In this document: piece by piece, positions 35,600-46,318 of the stretch
Layout of the letters: each line of letters opens with the position of its first letter
Numbering within the stretch: position 1 is the stretch's first letter
Assembly (NCBI RefSeq): GCF_001665625.1
Contig: NZ_LZSY01000110.1
Location: forward strand, 1 to 64,000
Reading direction: 5' to 3'
DNA length: 64,000 bases
DNA from: Mycolicibacterium peregrinum
GTDB taxonomy: Bacteria > Actinomycetota > Actinomycetes > Mycobacteriales > Mycobacteriaceae
Made by a program: the position numbers and the translations under genes
The notes under the pieces: generated by a model
Database searches by the model: none
What the model saw: only the letters and a program-made list of their open reading frames with translations
What the model was told of the DNA's origin: nothing

Positions 35600-38500
35600 G
35601 TGGTCGATTCACGTACAGGCGGCACACCACCCGGTGATGCTTTGCTGCGACTGGGCAAGTACTTTCACCGCGGCGAGATTTCCGACGATCAGCGAACCCT
35701 GCACAAGGTCGGCGGCCGCTCGGCTGACGACTTCTACCGGGACCGTTGGGCGCACGACAAAGTGGTGCGGTCGACCCACGGCGTCAACTGCACCGGATCC
35801 TGCTCGTGGAAGATCTACGTCAAGGACGGCGTGATCACGTGGGAGTCACAGCAGACCGACTACCCGTCGGTGGGCGCCGACAAGCCCGAGTACGAGCCGC
35901 GGGGATGCCCGCGCGGTGCGTCGTTCTCGTGGTACACGTATTCGCCTGCGCGCGTTCGCTATCCGTACGTTCGCGGCGTGCTGCTGGAGTACTACCGGGA
36001 GGCCAAGGAGCGCCTGAAGGACCCCGTGCTGGCTTGGGCCGACATCGTCGAGGATCCGGAAAAGTCGAAGCGGTACAAGACCGCCCGCGGCAAGGGTGGA
36101 TTCGTCCGCGCCGAGTGGTGGGAGGCCGCCGAGATCGCCGCCGCGGCCCACGTCCACACCGTCAAGAAGTACGGACCCGACCGCGTGGCCGGGTTCTCGC
36201 CGATCCCGGCGATGTCGATGGTGAGCCACGCGGTCGGTGCCCGGTTCATCTCGCTGCTCGGCGGGTCGATGCTGTCGTTCTACGACTGGTACGCCGACCT
36301 GCCGGTGGCCTCGCCGCAGGTGTTCGGGGACCAGACCGACGTGCCCGAATCGGCAGACTGGTTCGACGCGGGCTACCTGATCATGTGGGGCTCCAACGTC
36401 CCCGTCACCCGAACTCCTGACGCGCACTACATGACCGAGGCCCGGTACCGCGGCCAAAAGGTGGTCGTGGTGTCTCCGGACTACGCCGACAACACCAAGT
36501 TCGCCGACGAATGGCTACCCGCCCGCCCCGGTACCGACGCGGCACTCGCCATGGCGATGGGTCACGTCATCCTCAAGGAGTTCTTCGTCGAGAGGCAGAC
36601 GCCCTACTTCACCGACTACGTCAAGAAGTACACCGACCTGCCGTTCCTGGTCACTCTCACCGAGCGCGACGGACGGGTGCTCCCCGGAAAGTTCCTCACC
36701 GCGGCCGATCTCGGCGGCGAGTATGCGGACACCGAAGCCGCCGAATCCAAAACCGTCCTCCTGGACCAGGCCGGGCGGCCCGTGGTGCCCAACGGCTCGC
36801 TCGGGCACCGGTTCACCGCGTCCGGCGAGGGCCACTGGAACCTCGACCTCCAGGGTGTCCACCCGATGCTGACGCTGCTCGGCAACCATGACGACACAGT
36901 TACCGTGGCCCTGCCCCGGTTCGACAGCGACAAGCCCGGAGTCCTCGAACGCGGCGTGCCCACCAGAACCGTTGCCGGACAGCGCGTGACGACGGTCTTC
37001 GACCTGATGCTGGCGCAGTACGGGGTGGCCCGCGACGGCCTTGACGGGCAGTGGCCGTCGGGCTACGACGACGCCTCCGAGCCCTACACCCCCGCGTGGC
37101 AGGAAGAGATCACCGGCGTCCCCGCCCAGGCCGCCGAGCGTATCGCCCGCGAATTCGCCGACAACGCCGAACGTTCCAAGGGCCGCTCGATGATCCTGAT
37201 GGGCGCGGGCACCAACCACTGGTTCCATTCCGACCAGATCTACCGGTCGTTTCTCACGCTGGTCATGCTCACCGGCTGCCAGGGGGTCAACGGCGGCGGC
37301 TGGGCACATTACGTCGGCCAGGAGAAGTGCCGGCCGGTAACCGGTTGGTCCACACTGGCTTTCGGCGCAGACTGGCAGCGTCCGGCCCGTCAGATGCAGG
37401 GCACCGTGTTCTGGTATCTGGCGACCGACCAGTGGCGGTATGACCCGTTCACCTCGGAGGTGATGGCCTCGCCGCTGGCCGAAGGCCAGTTCGCGGGCCG
37501 CACGGTGGCGGACAGTATCGCCCTGGCCAGCCGCCTCGGCTGGATGCCGAGCTACCCGACCTTCAACCGCAACCCGCTGGATCTCGCCGACGAGGCCACC
37601 CGAATGGGCAAGGATGCGGCGGAATACGTTGTGGACGGACTGAAGTCGGGTCATCTGCAGTTCGCCTGTGAAGATCCCGACGCCCCGGAGAACTTCCCGC
37701 GCTGCCTGACGGTGTGGCGGTCGAATCTGCTGGGGTCGTCGGCCAAGGGCAACGAGTACTTCCTCAAGCACCTGCTTGGGACCGACTCCGCGGTCGCCGC
37801 GCGCGACGAGGACGGTATCCGCCCGCAAGAGGTGCGCTGGCGCGACGAGGCGCCGGTGGGCAAGCTGGATCTGCTGCTGTCCCTCGATTTCCGCAATACC
37901 AGTACGACGCTGTTCTCCGACATCGTGCTGCCCGCCGCCACCTGGTACGAGAAGCACGACCTGTCCAGTACCGACATGCACCCGTTCGTCCACGCGTTCT
38001 CGCCGGCCATCTCACCGCCGTGGGAGACCAAGACCGATTTCGATGCGTTCCACCGCATCGCCCGCGGCTTCTCCTGGCTGGCCGAGAAGCACCTCGGCAA
38101 GCGCAAGGACATCGTGGCCATGCCGTTGCAGCACGACAGCGCGGACGCCACCGCGCAGCCCGGCGGTCGCGTGCTGGACTGGAAAGCCGTTGAGTGCGAA
38201 CCGATTCCCGGTAAGACCATGCCCCGGCTGGTCATGGTGGACCGCGACTATCCGGCCATCGCCGAGAAGATGGCGGCCCTGGGGCCGATGGTGGAAACTG
38301 TCGGCCTCACCACCAAAGGAGTGACCACCCACCCCGACGCCGAGGTCGAGTACCTGCGCGGTGTCAACGGCGCGGTGGTCAGCGGTGTCGCGATCGGGCG
38401 CCCGTCGTTGGCCAAGGACACCCACGCCGCCGAGGCCATCCTGGCGCTGTCGGGCACCACGAACGGGCGCCTGGCGGTCGAGGGTTTCGAGGCGCTGGAA

Positions 38501-39274
38501 CGCCGCACCGGAACCGAACTGGTGGACCTGGCCAAGGAGAGCGAGGGCAAGCGGATCACGTTCGCGGACACCCAGGCCCGGCCGGTGCCCGTCAACACCT
38601 CGCCGGAATGGTCCGGCTCGGAGACCGGCGGGCGACGCTACTCCCCCTTCACCATCAACACCGAGCGGCTCAAGCCATGGCACACGCTGACCGGCCGGCA
38701 GCACTTCTATCTGGACCACGACTGGATGAGTGAGCTCGGCGAGCAACTGCCCACGTTCCGGCCGCCGCTGGACATGACGGCGCTCTTCAACGAACCCAAG
38801 GTGGGCGATACGAGCGGCGGCATCACGGTGCGCTACCTGACCCCGCACTCCAAGTGGTCGATTCACTCTGCATACCAGGACAACCTGTACATGCTGACCC
38901 TGTCCCGCGGCGGTCAGTGCATCTGGATGTCGGACGTGGACGCGGCCAAGATCGGGGTCAAGGACAACGACTGGATCGAGTGCACCAACCGCAACGGCGT
39001 GGTGAATGCGCGGGCCATCGTCAGCCACCGCATGCCAGAGGGTCTGGTGTTCATGTACCACGCTCAGGACAAGGCCGTCGACGTGCCGCGCACCGAGAAG
39101 AACGGCAAACGCGGCGGTATCCACAACGCGCTGACCCGGATCATGATCAAACCCACCCACCTGATCGGCGGGTACGCGCAGCAGTCCTTCGCCCTGAACT
39201 ACCACGGGCCTACCGGAAATCAACGCGATGAGGTCACCACGATTCGTCGCCGCTCGCAGGATGTGGAGTACTGA
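35600..39274 (+). CDS. narG: Respiratory nitrate reductase alpha subunit
   Basis: 1224 residues, full length. N-terminal FS0 iron-sulfur ligands His60, Cys64, Cys68 in THGVNCTGSCSW and the later Cys in PRGCPRGASFSW. Molybdenum-ligand Asp region SFYDWYADLPVASPQ. C-terminal cofactor-binding domain with HSKWSIHSAYQDNL and WIECTNRNGVVNARA. Reduces nitrate to nitrite at the cytoplasmic face with quinol electrons delivered through NarH and NarI. GTG start seven bases after GGGAGG. First of four coupled genes. The protein lacks a Tat signal, as expected for the cytoplasm-facing enzyme. Confidence 0.97.
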   Translation: MVDSRTGGTPPGDALLRLGKYFHRGEISDDQRTLHKVGGRSADDFYRDRWAHDKVVRSTHGVNCTGSCSWKIYVKDGVITWESQQTDYPSVGADKPEYEPRGCPRGASFSWYTYSPARVRYPYVRGVLLEYYREAKERLKDPVLAWADIVEDPEKSKRYKTARGKGGFVRAEWWEAAEIAAAAHVHTVKKYGPDRVAGFSPIPAMSMVSHAVGARFISLLGGSMLSFYDWYADLPVASPQVFGDQTDVPESADWFDAGYLIMWGSNVPVTRTPDAHYMTEARYRGQKVVVVSPDYADNTKFADEWLPARPGTDAALAMAMGHVILKEFFVERQTPYFTDYVKKYTDLPFLVTLTERDGRVLPGKFLTAADLGGEYADTEAAESKTVLLDQAGRPVVPNGSLGHRFTASGEGHWNLDLQGVHPMLTLLGNHDDTVTVALPRFDSDKPGVLERGVPTRTVAGQRVTTVFDLMLAQYGVARDGLDGQWPSGYDDASEPYTPAWQEEITGVPAQAAERIAREFADNAERSKGRSMILMGAGTNHWFHSDQIYRSFLTLVMLTGCQGVNGGGWAHYVGQEKCRPVTGWSTLAFGADWQRPARQMQGTVFWYLATDQWRYDPFTSEVMASPLAEGQFAGRTVADSIALASRLGWMPSYPTFNRNPLDLADEATRMGKDAAEYVVDGLKSGHLQFACEDPDAPENFPRCLTVWRSNLLGSSAKGNEYFLKHLLGTDSAVAARDEDGIRPQEVRWRDEAPVGKLDLLLSLDFRNTSTTLFSDIVLPAATWYEKHDLSSTDMHPFVHAFSPAISPPWETKTDFDAFHRIARGFSWLAEKHLGKRKDIVAMPLQHDSADATAQPGGRVLDWKAVECEPIPGKTMPRLVMVDRDYPAIAEKMAALGPMVETVGLTTKGVTTHPDAEVEYLRGVNGAVVSGVAIGRPSLAKDTHAAEAILALSGTTNGRLAVEGFEALERRTGTELVDLAKESEGKRITFADTQARPVPVNTSPEWSGSETGGRRYSPFTINTERLKPWHTLTGRQHFYLDHDWMSELGEQLPTFRPPLDMTALFNEPKVGDTSGGITVRYLTPHSKWSIHSAYQDNLYMLTLSRGGQCIWMSDVDAAKIGVKDNDWIECTNRNGVVNARAIVSHRMPEGLVFMYHAQDKAVDVPRTEKNGKRGGIHNALTRIMIKPTHLIGGYAQQSFALNYHGPTGNQRDEVTTIRRRSQDVEY

Positions 39275-39275
39275 C

Positions 39276-40880
39276 ATGAGAGTCATGGCGCAGCTCGCGA
39301 TGGTGATGAACCTCGACAAGTGCATCGGCTGCCACACCTGCAGCGTCACCTGCAAGCAGGCGTGGACGAACCGTAGCGGTGTCGAGTACGTCTGGTTCAA
39401 CAATGTGGAAACCCGCCCAGGACAAGGCTATCCGCGCCAGTACCAGGACCAGGAGCGCTGGAAGGGCGGCTGGACGCTGAACAAGCGTGGCAAGCTCACC
39501 CTGAAGTCCGGCTCCCGGTTCAAGCGGTTGCTGAACATCTTCGCCAACCCGGACCTGCCCACGGTGTCCGACTACTACGACCCGTGGACATACGACTACG
39601 AGAACCTGCTGTCGGCGCCGGCCATGGACACCACACCCGTGGCGCGGCCCAAATCGCTGATCACCGGGCGCGACACCAAGGTCACCTGGGGCGCCAACTG
39701 GGACGACGACCTGGGCGGCGGTCCGGAGCAGGTGGGCCGGGACCCGTTGCTGGCCAAGGTCGCCGAGATATCCGACAAGGTCAAGCTCGAGTTCGAGCAG
39801 ACCTTCATGTTCTACCTGCCGCGGATCTGTGAGCACTGCCTCAACCCGGCCTGCGCTGCAGCGTGTCCCTCCGGCGCCATCTACAAGCGCTCCGAAGACG
39901 GCATCGTGCTGGTGGATCAGGACAAGTGCCGAGGCTGGCGCCAGTGCGTCACCGGGTGTCCGTACAAGAAGATCTACTTCAACCACAAGACCGGCAAGGC
40001 CGAGAAGTGCACGTTCTGCTATCCGCGCGTCGAGGTCGGTATCCCCACCGTGTGCTCGGAGACCTGTGTCGGGCGACTCCGCTACATCGGCGTGATGCTC
40101 TACGACGCGGACGCGGTGCTGGAGGCCGCATCGGTCACCGACGACAAGGACCTCTACCCGTCACAGCTCGGTGTGTTCCTCAATCCGCATGACCCTCGGG
40201 TGGTGGCCGAAGCCGAGCGGGCCGGTATCTCCCCCGAATGGATTGAAGCGGCGCAGAACTCACCGGTTTACCGGCTGATAGTCGACTATCAGGTGGCACT
40301 GCCCCTGCATCCGGAATATCGGACCATGCCGATGGTCTGGTACGTGCCGCCGCTGTCCCCGGTGGTGGACATCCTGAAGGAGACCGGCCACGACGGCGAG
40401 AACAAGAACAACCTGTTCGGCGCCATCGACACGCTGCGCATCCCGGTCGAGTACCTCGCCGAGTTGTTCACCGCGGGCGAGGTCGGCCCGGTTCGGGCGT
40501 CCCTGCAACGACTGGCGGCCATGCGCGCCTACATGCGGGCGGCCAATCTCGGCGAGGAGTTCGACGAGACCATCCCGGACTCGGTGCGATTGAGCGGCGA
40601 TGAGATCGAGGCGATGTACCGGCTGCTGGCCATCGCCAAGTATCAGGACCGTTATGTCATCCCGACCGGCGCCGGGTCGGACGCCCACCGCCTCGACGCC
40701 CTGGCGACCGGTTGCAGCCTCGACGGAGACGGTGGTCCGGGAATGACCGCTTACGACACCATGGTGGACAAGTTCCACCTGACCCACACCAATGATGCTG
40801 TTCCACAGGGTGATCCGACACGGGTCAACCTGCTCAACTGGGACGGCCGGAGCACAGACGGGTTGTTGCCGACCACATGA
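39276..40880 (+). CDS. narH: Respiratory nitrate reductase beta subunit
   Basis: 534 residues from the ATG one base after the narG stop; a longer in-frame start lies inside narG. Four cysteine groups bind iron-sulfur clusters: CIGCHTCSVTCKQAW, CEHCLNPACAAACPSGA, CRGWRQCVTGCPYKK and CTFCYPRVEVGIPTVCSETC. The Trp in CRGWRQC replaces a cysteine and marks the 3Fe-4S cluster typical of NarH. Passes electrons from NarI haem to NarG. Overlaps narJ by four bases. Confidence 0.97.
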   Translation: MRVMAQLAMVMNLDKCIGCHTCSVTCKQAWTNRSGVEYVWFNNVETRPGQGYPRQYQDQERWKGGWTLNKRGKLTLKSGSRFKRLLNIFANPDLPTVSDYYDPWTYDYENLLSAPAMDTTPVARPKSLITGRDTKVTWGANWDDDLGGGPEQVGRDPLLAKVAEISDKVKLEFEQTFMFYLPRICEHCLNPACAAACPSGAIYKRSEDGIVLVDQDKCRGWRQCVTGCPYKKIYFNHKTGKAEKCTFCYPRVEVGIPTVCSETCVGRLRYIGVMLYDADAVLEAASVTDDKDLYPSQLGVFLNPHDPRVVAEAERAGISPEWIEAAQNSPVYRLIVDYQVALPLHPEYRTMPMVWYVPPLSPVVDILKETGHDGENKNNLFGAIDTLRIPVEYLAELFTAGEVGPVRASLQRLAAMRAYMRAANLGEEFDETIPDSVRLSGDEIEAMYRLLAIAKYQDRYVIPTGAGSDAHRLDALATGCSLDGDGGPGMTAYDTMVDKFHLTHTNDAVPQGDPTRVNLLNWDGRSTDGLLPTT

Positions 40881-41572
40881 AGCTACTCACCCTCGGCCGC
40901 AGAACCGGTACAGGTTCGGCCCTGTCCGAGCGCCAGCAGCGACTGGTGTGGCGCATCGCCGCACTGTTGCTCGACTACCCCACGGCCGAGACGGCCGATC
41001 TCGTCGACCAGCTTGCGACTGCCGCAGCGGAACTGCCGGACCCGGCTCGGGTGCCGCTGACGGAGTTCCTGCATCAGTTCGACGGAACAGATCCGATGTG
41101 GCGGGCGTCGAACTATGTCGAGACGTTCGACATGCAGCGCCGCAGCAGCCTGCATCTGACCTACTACGCCTACGGCGACACCCGGAAACGCGGCATGGCC
41201 CTGCTGCGGTTCAAACACGCCTACCGCCAGGCGGGCCTGGAGGTAGGCGACCTGGAGAATTCCGAGCTCCCCGACTACCTGCCCATGGTGCTCGAGTTCG
41301 CCGCGACGGTCGATCAGATCCAAGGTGAGCGGCTGCTGGCCGAACACGTCCCGGTACTCGAACTGTTGCGGCTGTCCTTGCAGGACAACGGGTCCTACTA
41401 CGCCGGCCTGCTGGCCGCCGTCCTTTCCACACTGCCGCCGGTGAACAGCGCCGATCGCCGCCGTATCGCGCAGCTCGCCGCCGAAGGACCGCCCGATGAG
41501 GATGTCGGTCTGGACCCGTTTGCGATGGACCCGATGACGATGGATGTGAGTGGACCCGGGGCGCGCCGATGA
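40877..41572 (+). CDS. narJ: Nitrate reductase molybdenum cofactor assembly chaperone
   Basis: 231 residues, NarJ/TorD-like all-helical chaperone: RIAALLLDYPTAETADLVDQL, YVETFDMQRRSSLHLTYYAYGDTRKRGMAL, and LPDYLPMVLEFAA. NarJ holds the NarG-NarH pair until the molybdenum cofactor is inserted and is not part of the final enzyme. Start overlaps narH (ATGA), stop overlaps narI (ATGA), so all Nar subunits are translationally coupled. Confidence 0.95.
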   Translation: MKLLTLGRRTGTGSALSERQQRLVWRIAALLLDYPTAETADLVDQLATAAAELPDPARVPLTEFLHQFDGTDPMWRASNYVETFDMQRRSSLHLTYYAYGDTRKRGMALLRFKHAYRQAGLEVGDLENSELPDYLPMVLEFAATVDQIQGERLLAEHVPVLELLRLSLQDNGSYYAGLLAAVLSTLPPVNSADRRRIAQLAAEGPPDEDVGLDPFAMDPMTMDVSGPGARR

Positions 41573-42312
41573 GCAACGTGTTGTGGATGACCCTGCCCTA
41601 CATCGCCTTCACCTCGTTCGCGCTCGGGCACATCTGGCGTTACAAGGCCGACCAATTCGGTTGGACCACCAGGTCTTCGCAGATCTACGAGAGCAGGCTG
41701 CTGCGACTGGGCAGCCCGCTGTTCCACTTCGGCATCCTCGGCGTGCTCGCCGGGCACGTTGTCGGCCTGCTGATCCCGCAGTCGTGGACTTCAGCGGTCG
41801 GTGTCTCCGAGCACGTCTACCACCTGATGTCGGTGAGTATGGGGTCGGTGGCCGGGGTGGCCGTCGTCGCCGGAGTGGCGATCCTGCTCTACCGCCGGGT
41901 CACCGTCCCGGAGGTGCGTACCGCGACCACCCTCAACGACAAGGTGATGTATCTGCTGCTGGTCGGGGCGCTGGCGACCGGGATGCTGAACACCCTGACC
42001 AACGTGTTCTCGACGTACAACTACCGCGAGACGGTGTCGCCGTGGTTCCGCAGCTTGTTCACGCTTCATCCGGCGCCGCAGTTGATGGCGGAAACGCCAT
42101 GGACGTTCCAGGCGCATGTGCTGATAGTGCTTGCTCTGCTCGGGTTGTGGCCCTACACCCGGTTGGTGCACATGTTCAGCGCACCGATCGGCTATCTGGT
42201 CCGACCGTTTGTGATCTACCGCAGCCGCGACCCGCAGCGGGCCGGGAAGAACCGCTACGCCAAGGCCTGGGTGACGCCACAGGCACCGCCCCCGCGCAGC
42301 CGTTGGGTGTGA
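41569..42312 (+). CDS. narI: Respiratory nitrate reductase gamma subunit (cytochrome b)
   Basis: 247 residues with five membrane helices. Haem-ligand histidines are expected in SPLFHFGILGVLAGHVVGLLIP and in FQAHVLIVLALLGLWPYTRLVHMFSAP, both clearly present. NarI oxidises menaquinol at the outer side of the membrane and feeds NarH. The C-terminus is basic and cytoplasmic. Only three bases separate its stop from that of the convergent DUF1345 gene. No nitrate transporter gene (narK) follows. Confidence 0.96.
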   Translation: MSNVLWMTLPYIAFTSFALGHIWRYKADQFGWTTRSSQIYESRLLRLGSPLFHFGILGVLAGHVVGLLIPQSWTSAVGVSEHVYHLMSVSMGSVAGVAVVAGVAILLYRRVTVPEVRTATTLNDKVMYLLLVGALATGMLNTLTNVFSTYNYRETVSPWFRSLFTLHPAPQLMAETPWTFQAHVLIVLALLGLWPYTRLVHMFSAPIGYLVRPFVIYRSRDPQRAGKNRYAKAWVTPQAPPPRSRWV

Positions 42313-42315
42313 ACC

Positions 42316-42951
42316 TCAGCTGGACACGATTCCGACGACCAGGTTGATCGTCGTCGCGAGGATGACGGTGCCGAACAGGTACGACAGCAGGCAATGCCGC
42401 AGCGCTACACCACGAATCGTGGTGTCGGTGACGCTGGTGTCGGACACCTGGTATGTCATCCCGAGGTTGTAGCTGAAGTAGAAGAAGTCCCGGAATGCCG
42501 GTGGGTCGTCGGAGTTGAAGTCGATACCGCCGACCGCCGGCGTGTAGTAGAGCTTCGCGTAGCGCGCCGCGTACATCAGGTGCATGCCGGCCCACGCCAT
42601 GAAAACCCCGGCCAGTGCGGCCGTCGCCGCCGTCGGATCGCTGTGCGAGCCGCCGTGCACAAGCATGAAGACAATGCTGACCAGGGCACCGACTGCGGCC
42701 GCCACGATCACGAGCTCCTCCACCACCGGGTTGAAGGCTTCCTGATGTGCGTGATGATGCGTGGCCTCGGCGTCCATGGGCCACAGCAGTATCCAGCCTG
42801 CAAGCACGAAAACCGCTCCTGTTGAGGCGATCCCGACCAGAAGGCCGAGCGGAGTGTCGGTCAACGCACCGGTGAGGGTTCCAGCGCCGATTCCGATGAT
42901 CACCGAACCGCCGAGCCGGCCGGGCGCCGACAGCAGCCTGGACGCGCGCAT
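42316..42951 (-). CDS. DUF1345 family integral membrane protein
   Basis: 211 residues from the ATG whose A is shared with the FdhF/YdeP stop (TGATG); a longer frame would run into that gene. Four to five hydrophobic segments ([86 protein letters not shown]). The DUF1345 signature region [37 protein letters not shown] is spread over about 140-180. Function of the family is unknown. Coupling to the oxidoreductase upstream suggests a membrane partner, but this is inference. Confidence 0.85.
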   Translation of the reverse strand: MRASRLLSAPGRLGGSVIIGIGAGTLTGALTDTPLGLLVGIASTGAVFVLAGWILLWPMDAEATHHHAHQEAFNPVVEELVIVAAAVGALVSIVFMLVHGGSHSDPTAATAALAGVFMAWAGMHLMYAARYAKLYYTPAVGGIDFNSDDPPAFRDFFYFSYNLGMTYQVSDTSVTDTTIRGVALRHCLLSYLFGTVILATTINLVVGIVSS

Positions 42952-45248
42952 CAGGCGGAGCGTTCCACAGTCACCTTGACATTCTTCATGATGGGCTGAT
43001 CGCTCTGCGTGCTGAAATCGCCGATGGCACACAGGACATTCATCTCGGGCATGTACCCGGCCGCGTTACCGCGGGGAATGCCGTACGGGATGGCCTTGTA
43101 GCGCCGCAACGATCGGGTGCTGCCATCGCGCGCGGTGGCGACGATGTCGACGTCGTCGAATTCCTTGATCCCGCGATCGGCCATGTCCTGTTCATTCATG
43201 AAGACCAACGTGCGCAGGTTCTTGACGCCGCGGTAGCGGTCGTCGTCGGAGTAGATGGTGGTGTTCCACTGATCGTGCGATCGCACGGTGGCCAGGATCA
43301 GGGTGCCGGGCGTGGTGCTGTCGTCGGGCAGCGCGACCGCCGAGAATTCGGCCCGACCGGACGGGGTCAGGAAGATCAGTTCCCGCGCGGGCTGCTTGAT
43401 GCGGAAGCCCAGTGGGAGTCGCACCCGGCGGTTGAAATCCTCGAAACCGTTGAGCACCTTGGCCATCGTGTCTCGGATCCGGTCGTAGTCCTCTACGTAC
43501 CAGCTCCACGGCGTGCTGCTGGAGGGCAGCGCGGCCCGCGCGATCCCGGCGATGATCGCCGGTTCCGACATCAGGTGCGGCGAGGCGGGTTTCTTCATCC
43601 CGACCGAGAGATGCACCATGCTCATCGAATCCTCGACCGAGGTGGACTGCACCCCGGCCTTCTGGTGATCCTTTTCGGTGCGGCCCAGGCACGGCAGGAT
43701 CAGTGCCCGGCGACCGTGGATCACATGACTACGGTTGAGTTTGGTGCTGACCTGCACCGTGAGATCGCATTTCTGCAGGCCCGCGTAGGTGTACGTGGTG
43801 TCCGGGGCGGCACTGGCGAAGTTGCCGCCCATGCCGACGAACACCTTGACCTCGTCGCGGTGCATGGCCTCGATGGTGCGCACGGTGTCCATCCCATGCT
43901 CGCGCGGCGGCTCGATTCCGCACACCTCGGCGAGCCGGTCGAGGAAGGCTGCGCTCGGTCGGTGGTCGATCCCGCAGGTGCGGTTGCCCTGCACATTGCT
44001 GTGTCCGCGCACCGGTGACGGTCCGGCGCCTTCGCGGCCCAGATTGCCGCGCAGCAGAAGCAGATTGACGATCTCCCGCACACTGTCCACACCGTGTTCG
44101 TGTTGGTTGATGCCGAGGCACCAGCTGATGATGCTGCGGTCGGCGTCGCTGTAGATCTTGGCCGCCTTGCGGATATCGGCTTGGCGCACACCGGACTTGT
44201 ATTCGATCTCCTCCCATGCGGTGGCGTCGCACACTGCGCGGTAGTTCTCGAACCCGGCGGTGTAGCGGGCGATGAACTCGGCGTCCAACGCCTTGGGATC
44301 GTTTTCCGCTTGCTCCAGGACCGCTTTCGCGATTCCGCGGATGAGCGCCATATCCCCGCCGATCCGGGGCTGCAGGTTCAGCGTGCTGGTCCTGGTGGAC
44401 TTGAAGGTGGCCATCCGCAGAAAGTCGTGCGGGATGATGGTCTTGGTGGCGCCGGCCTCGACCAGCGGGTTGATGTGGATGATCTGCGCGCCCCGGCGAT
44501 AGGCCTCGGCCAGCGCGGTGAGCATGCGCGGCGCATTGGAGGCGGCGTTGACGCCGATGATGAACAGCGCGTCGGCGGTCTCCCAGTCCTCGAGGTCGAC
44601 GGTGCCCTTGCCGGTTCCCAACGCCGCCTGCAGCGCCCGCCCGCTCGCCTCGTGGCACATGTTGGAACAGTCCGGGAGATTGTTCGTGCCGAGCTCGCGG
44701 GCCATCAGCTGGTAAAGGAACGTGGCCTCGTTGCCCAGCCGGCCCGAGGTGTAGAACGACGCCTGGTTCGGATCATCCAGATCCGCCAGGGCCTTGCCCA
44801 ACAGGTCGAACGCGTCGCGCCAGCTGATCGGTTCGTAGTGATCGGTCTCGGAGTTGTACACCATCGGTTCAGTCAGCCTGCCCCGGTCTTCGAGGGCGAA
44901 ATCGCTCCACGTCGCCAGTTCGGAGACGGTGTGCTGGGCGAAGAACTCCGGACCGCAGCGTTTGTGGGTCATCTCCCACGTGACGTGTTTGATGCCGTTC
45001 TCGCAGATGTCGAGTTTGAGGCCCTTCATGTCGTCGGGCCAGGCGCAGCCCGGACAGTCGAAGCCGCCGTCCTCGTGGTTCATCTTCATGATCGCGCGGG
45101 GGCCGTCGATGGGCTCGCGCTCCCGGATCAGGAACTCGGTGACGCTCTTGGCCGCACCCCATCCGGCCGCAGGGTGATGGTAGGGGTGGAACTCCGGTTG
45201 GTCATGCCACTCAGCATCTGTGCGCTGCTCGGTGCCCCGGTCAGTCAT
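42951..45248 (-). CDS. FdhF/YdeP family molybdopterin oxidoreductase (formate dehydrogenase-like)
   Basis: 765 residues, the size of E. coli YdeP. Cysteines 65, 68, 82 and 98 (first pair in [11 protein letters not shown]) could bind a cluster. Molybdopterin-binding blocks include [55 protein letters not shown], and [20 protein letters not shown]. The family is annotated as formate-dehydrogenase-like or acid-resistance YdeP, with little biochemistry. Leftward unit with the CDF gene 70 bp upstream and the overlapping DUF1345 gene. Next to narGHJI it could supply electrons for nitrate respiration, which is only a guess from position. Confidence 0.9.
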   Translation of the reverse strand: MTDRGTEQRTDAEWHDQPEFHPYHHPAAGWGAAKSVTEFLIREREPIDGPRAIMKMNHEDGGFDCPGCAWPDDMKGLKLDICENGIKHVTWEMTHKRCGPEFFAQHTVSELATWSDFALEDRGRLTEPMVYNSETDHYEPISWRDAFDLLGKALADLDDPNQASFYTSGRLGNEATFLYQLMARELGTNNLPDCSNMCHEASGRALQAALGTGKGTVDLEDWETADALFIIGVNAASNAPRMLTALAEAYRRGAQIIHINPLVEAGATKTIIPHDFLRMATFKSTRTSTLNLQPRIGGDMALIRGIAKAVLEQAENDPKALDAEFIARYTAGFENYRAVCDATAWEEIEYKSGVRQADIRKAAKIYSDADRSIISWCLGINQHEHGVDSVREIVNLLLLRGNLGREGAGPSPVRGHSNVQGNRTCGIDHRPSAAFLDRLAEVCGIEPPREHGMDTVRTIEAMHRDEVKVFVGMGGNFASAAPDTTYTYAGLQKCDLTVQVSTKLNRSHVIHGRRALILPCLGRTEKDHQKAGVQSTSVEDSMSMVHLSVGMKKPASPHLMSEPAIIAGIARAALPSSSTPWSWYVEDYDRIRDTMAKVLNGFEDFNRRVRLPLGFRIKQPARELIFLTPSGRAEFSAVALPDDSTTPGTLILATVRSHDQWNTTIYSDDDRYRGVKNLRTLVFMNEQDMADRGIKEFDDVDIVATARDGSTRSLRRYKAIPYGIPRGNAAGYMPEMNVLCAIGDFSTQSDQPIMKNVKVTVERSA

Positions 45249-45318
45249 GGGTAAAGTCTGCGCGCAGGCAAACGCCCGCGTCCACGGTTTGGCCGCGTTT
45301 CGACGGCTCCGAGCTAAC

Positions 45319-46296
45319 TCACAGGTACCAGTCGGGGAGTGGTTCTGGCCGCAACTCGGTCGTGTCGCCCGGGCGCGTGAGAGTCAGGACAGCGCGCACG
45401 ATCTCCGGCCGGCTCTGCAGGGTGTCGGCGACCGCGTTGAGCCGCGCGGCGACATCGGATTCTGCCGCGTCACCGGTCAGGTCGACGGCTGCCACCAGGT
45501 AGATCCGGTCCGCCCCAACCCATTCCATGTGCAGGTAGCTGATCCGCTCGATGTCGGCGTGGTCGAGCAGCACCCGCAACACGGTGTTCCGGGCGAGCGG
45601 GGTGGCCGCCTCCCCGGTCAGGAAGTCCATGTTGCGCCCGATGAGGAACAACGCGACGCACCCCAGCAGCACTCCCACCAGGATCGAGCCGATCGCGTCC
45701 CAGACCACGTTTCCGGTGAGCTGGTGTGCGAGGATGCCGGCTGTCGCTATCGCGAGGCCGATCAAGGCCGACAGGTCCTCGGCGAACACCGCGCGCAACA
45801 TCGGATTCGAGGTGACCCGAATATAGCGCAGCGGGTGGATCCGTCGTTGCACCGCACCGGTTTTCGTCTGGCGCAACGCCTGGGCGAACGACGTGCCCTC
45901 CAACACGAATGCGATCCCGAGCACGGCGTACGCCCAGCCGTAGGACGTCGCCTCCCCCTCCCCGCCGAGTGAGGTGACGCCGTGCCAGATCGACACCACC
46001 GAGCCGACGGTGAACAGCCCGAAGGCCGCGAACATCGACCAGATGTAGCCTGCCCGGCCATAGCCCAGCCGGTGTTGCGCATCGGCCGGCTTCATCGACT
46101 TGCGGGTTCCGATCAACAGGAACACCTCGTTGCCGGTGTCCGCCCAGGAATGGGCGGCCTCGGCCAGCATCGAAGCGCTTCCGGTGACGACGGCGGCCAC
46201 CGTCTTGGCAATCGCGATGAGCACGTTGGCGCCGAGGGCGACGACGACGGTCAGGGCGCTCTCATTGTCGGCAGAGGTTGAACCGTCGGTGCCCAT
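45319..46296 (-). CDS. Cation diffusion facilitator (CDF) family metal transporter
   Basis: 325 residues, six predicted membrane helices and a cytoplasmic C-terminal domain of about 90 residues. The metal site in helix 2 is HSWAD (His49, Asp53) in [16 protein letters not shown]. In helix 5 the usual HxxxD is replaced by [11 protein letters not shown], a pattern found in the less-studied CDF branches. Family members export divalent metals (Zn, Fe, Mn, Co) by proton exchange. Specificity cannot be called. Last gene before the fadA6 terminator; leftward like FdhF/YdeP. Confidence 0.88.
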   Translation of the reverse strand: MGTDGSTSADNESALTVVVALGANVLIAIAKTVAAVVTGSASMLAEAAHSWADTGNEVFLLIGTRKSMKPADAQHRLGYGRAGYIWSMFAAFGLFTVGSVVSIWHGVTSLGGEGEATSYGWAYAVLGIAFVLEGTSFAQALRQTKTGAVQRRIHPLRYIRVTSNPMLRAVFAEDLSALIGLAIATAGILAHQLTGNVVWDAIGSILVGVLLGCVALFLIGRNMDFLTGEAATPLARNTVLRVLLDHADIERISYLHMEWVGADRIYLVAAVDLTGDAAESDVAARLNAVADTLQSRPEIVRAVLTLTRPGDTTELRPEPLPDWYL

Positions 46297-46318
46297 GACC
46301 CCACACCTACCCCTTGGT

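Noticed and set aside
36515..39403. Long antisense frames (492 and 463 codons) opposite narG
   Set aside because: NarG is full length with all cofactor ligands. The antisense frames have no family motifs and arise from codon bias.
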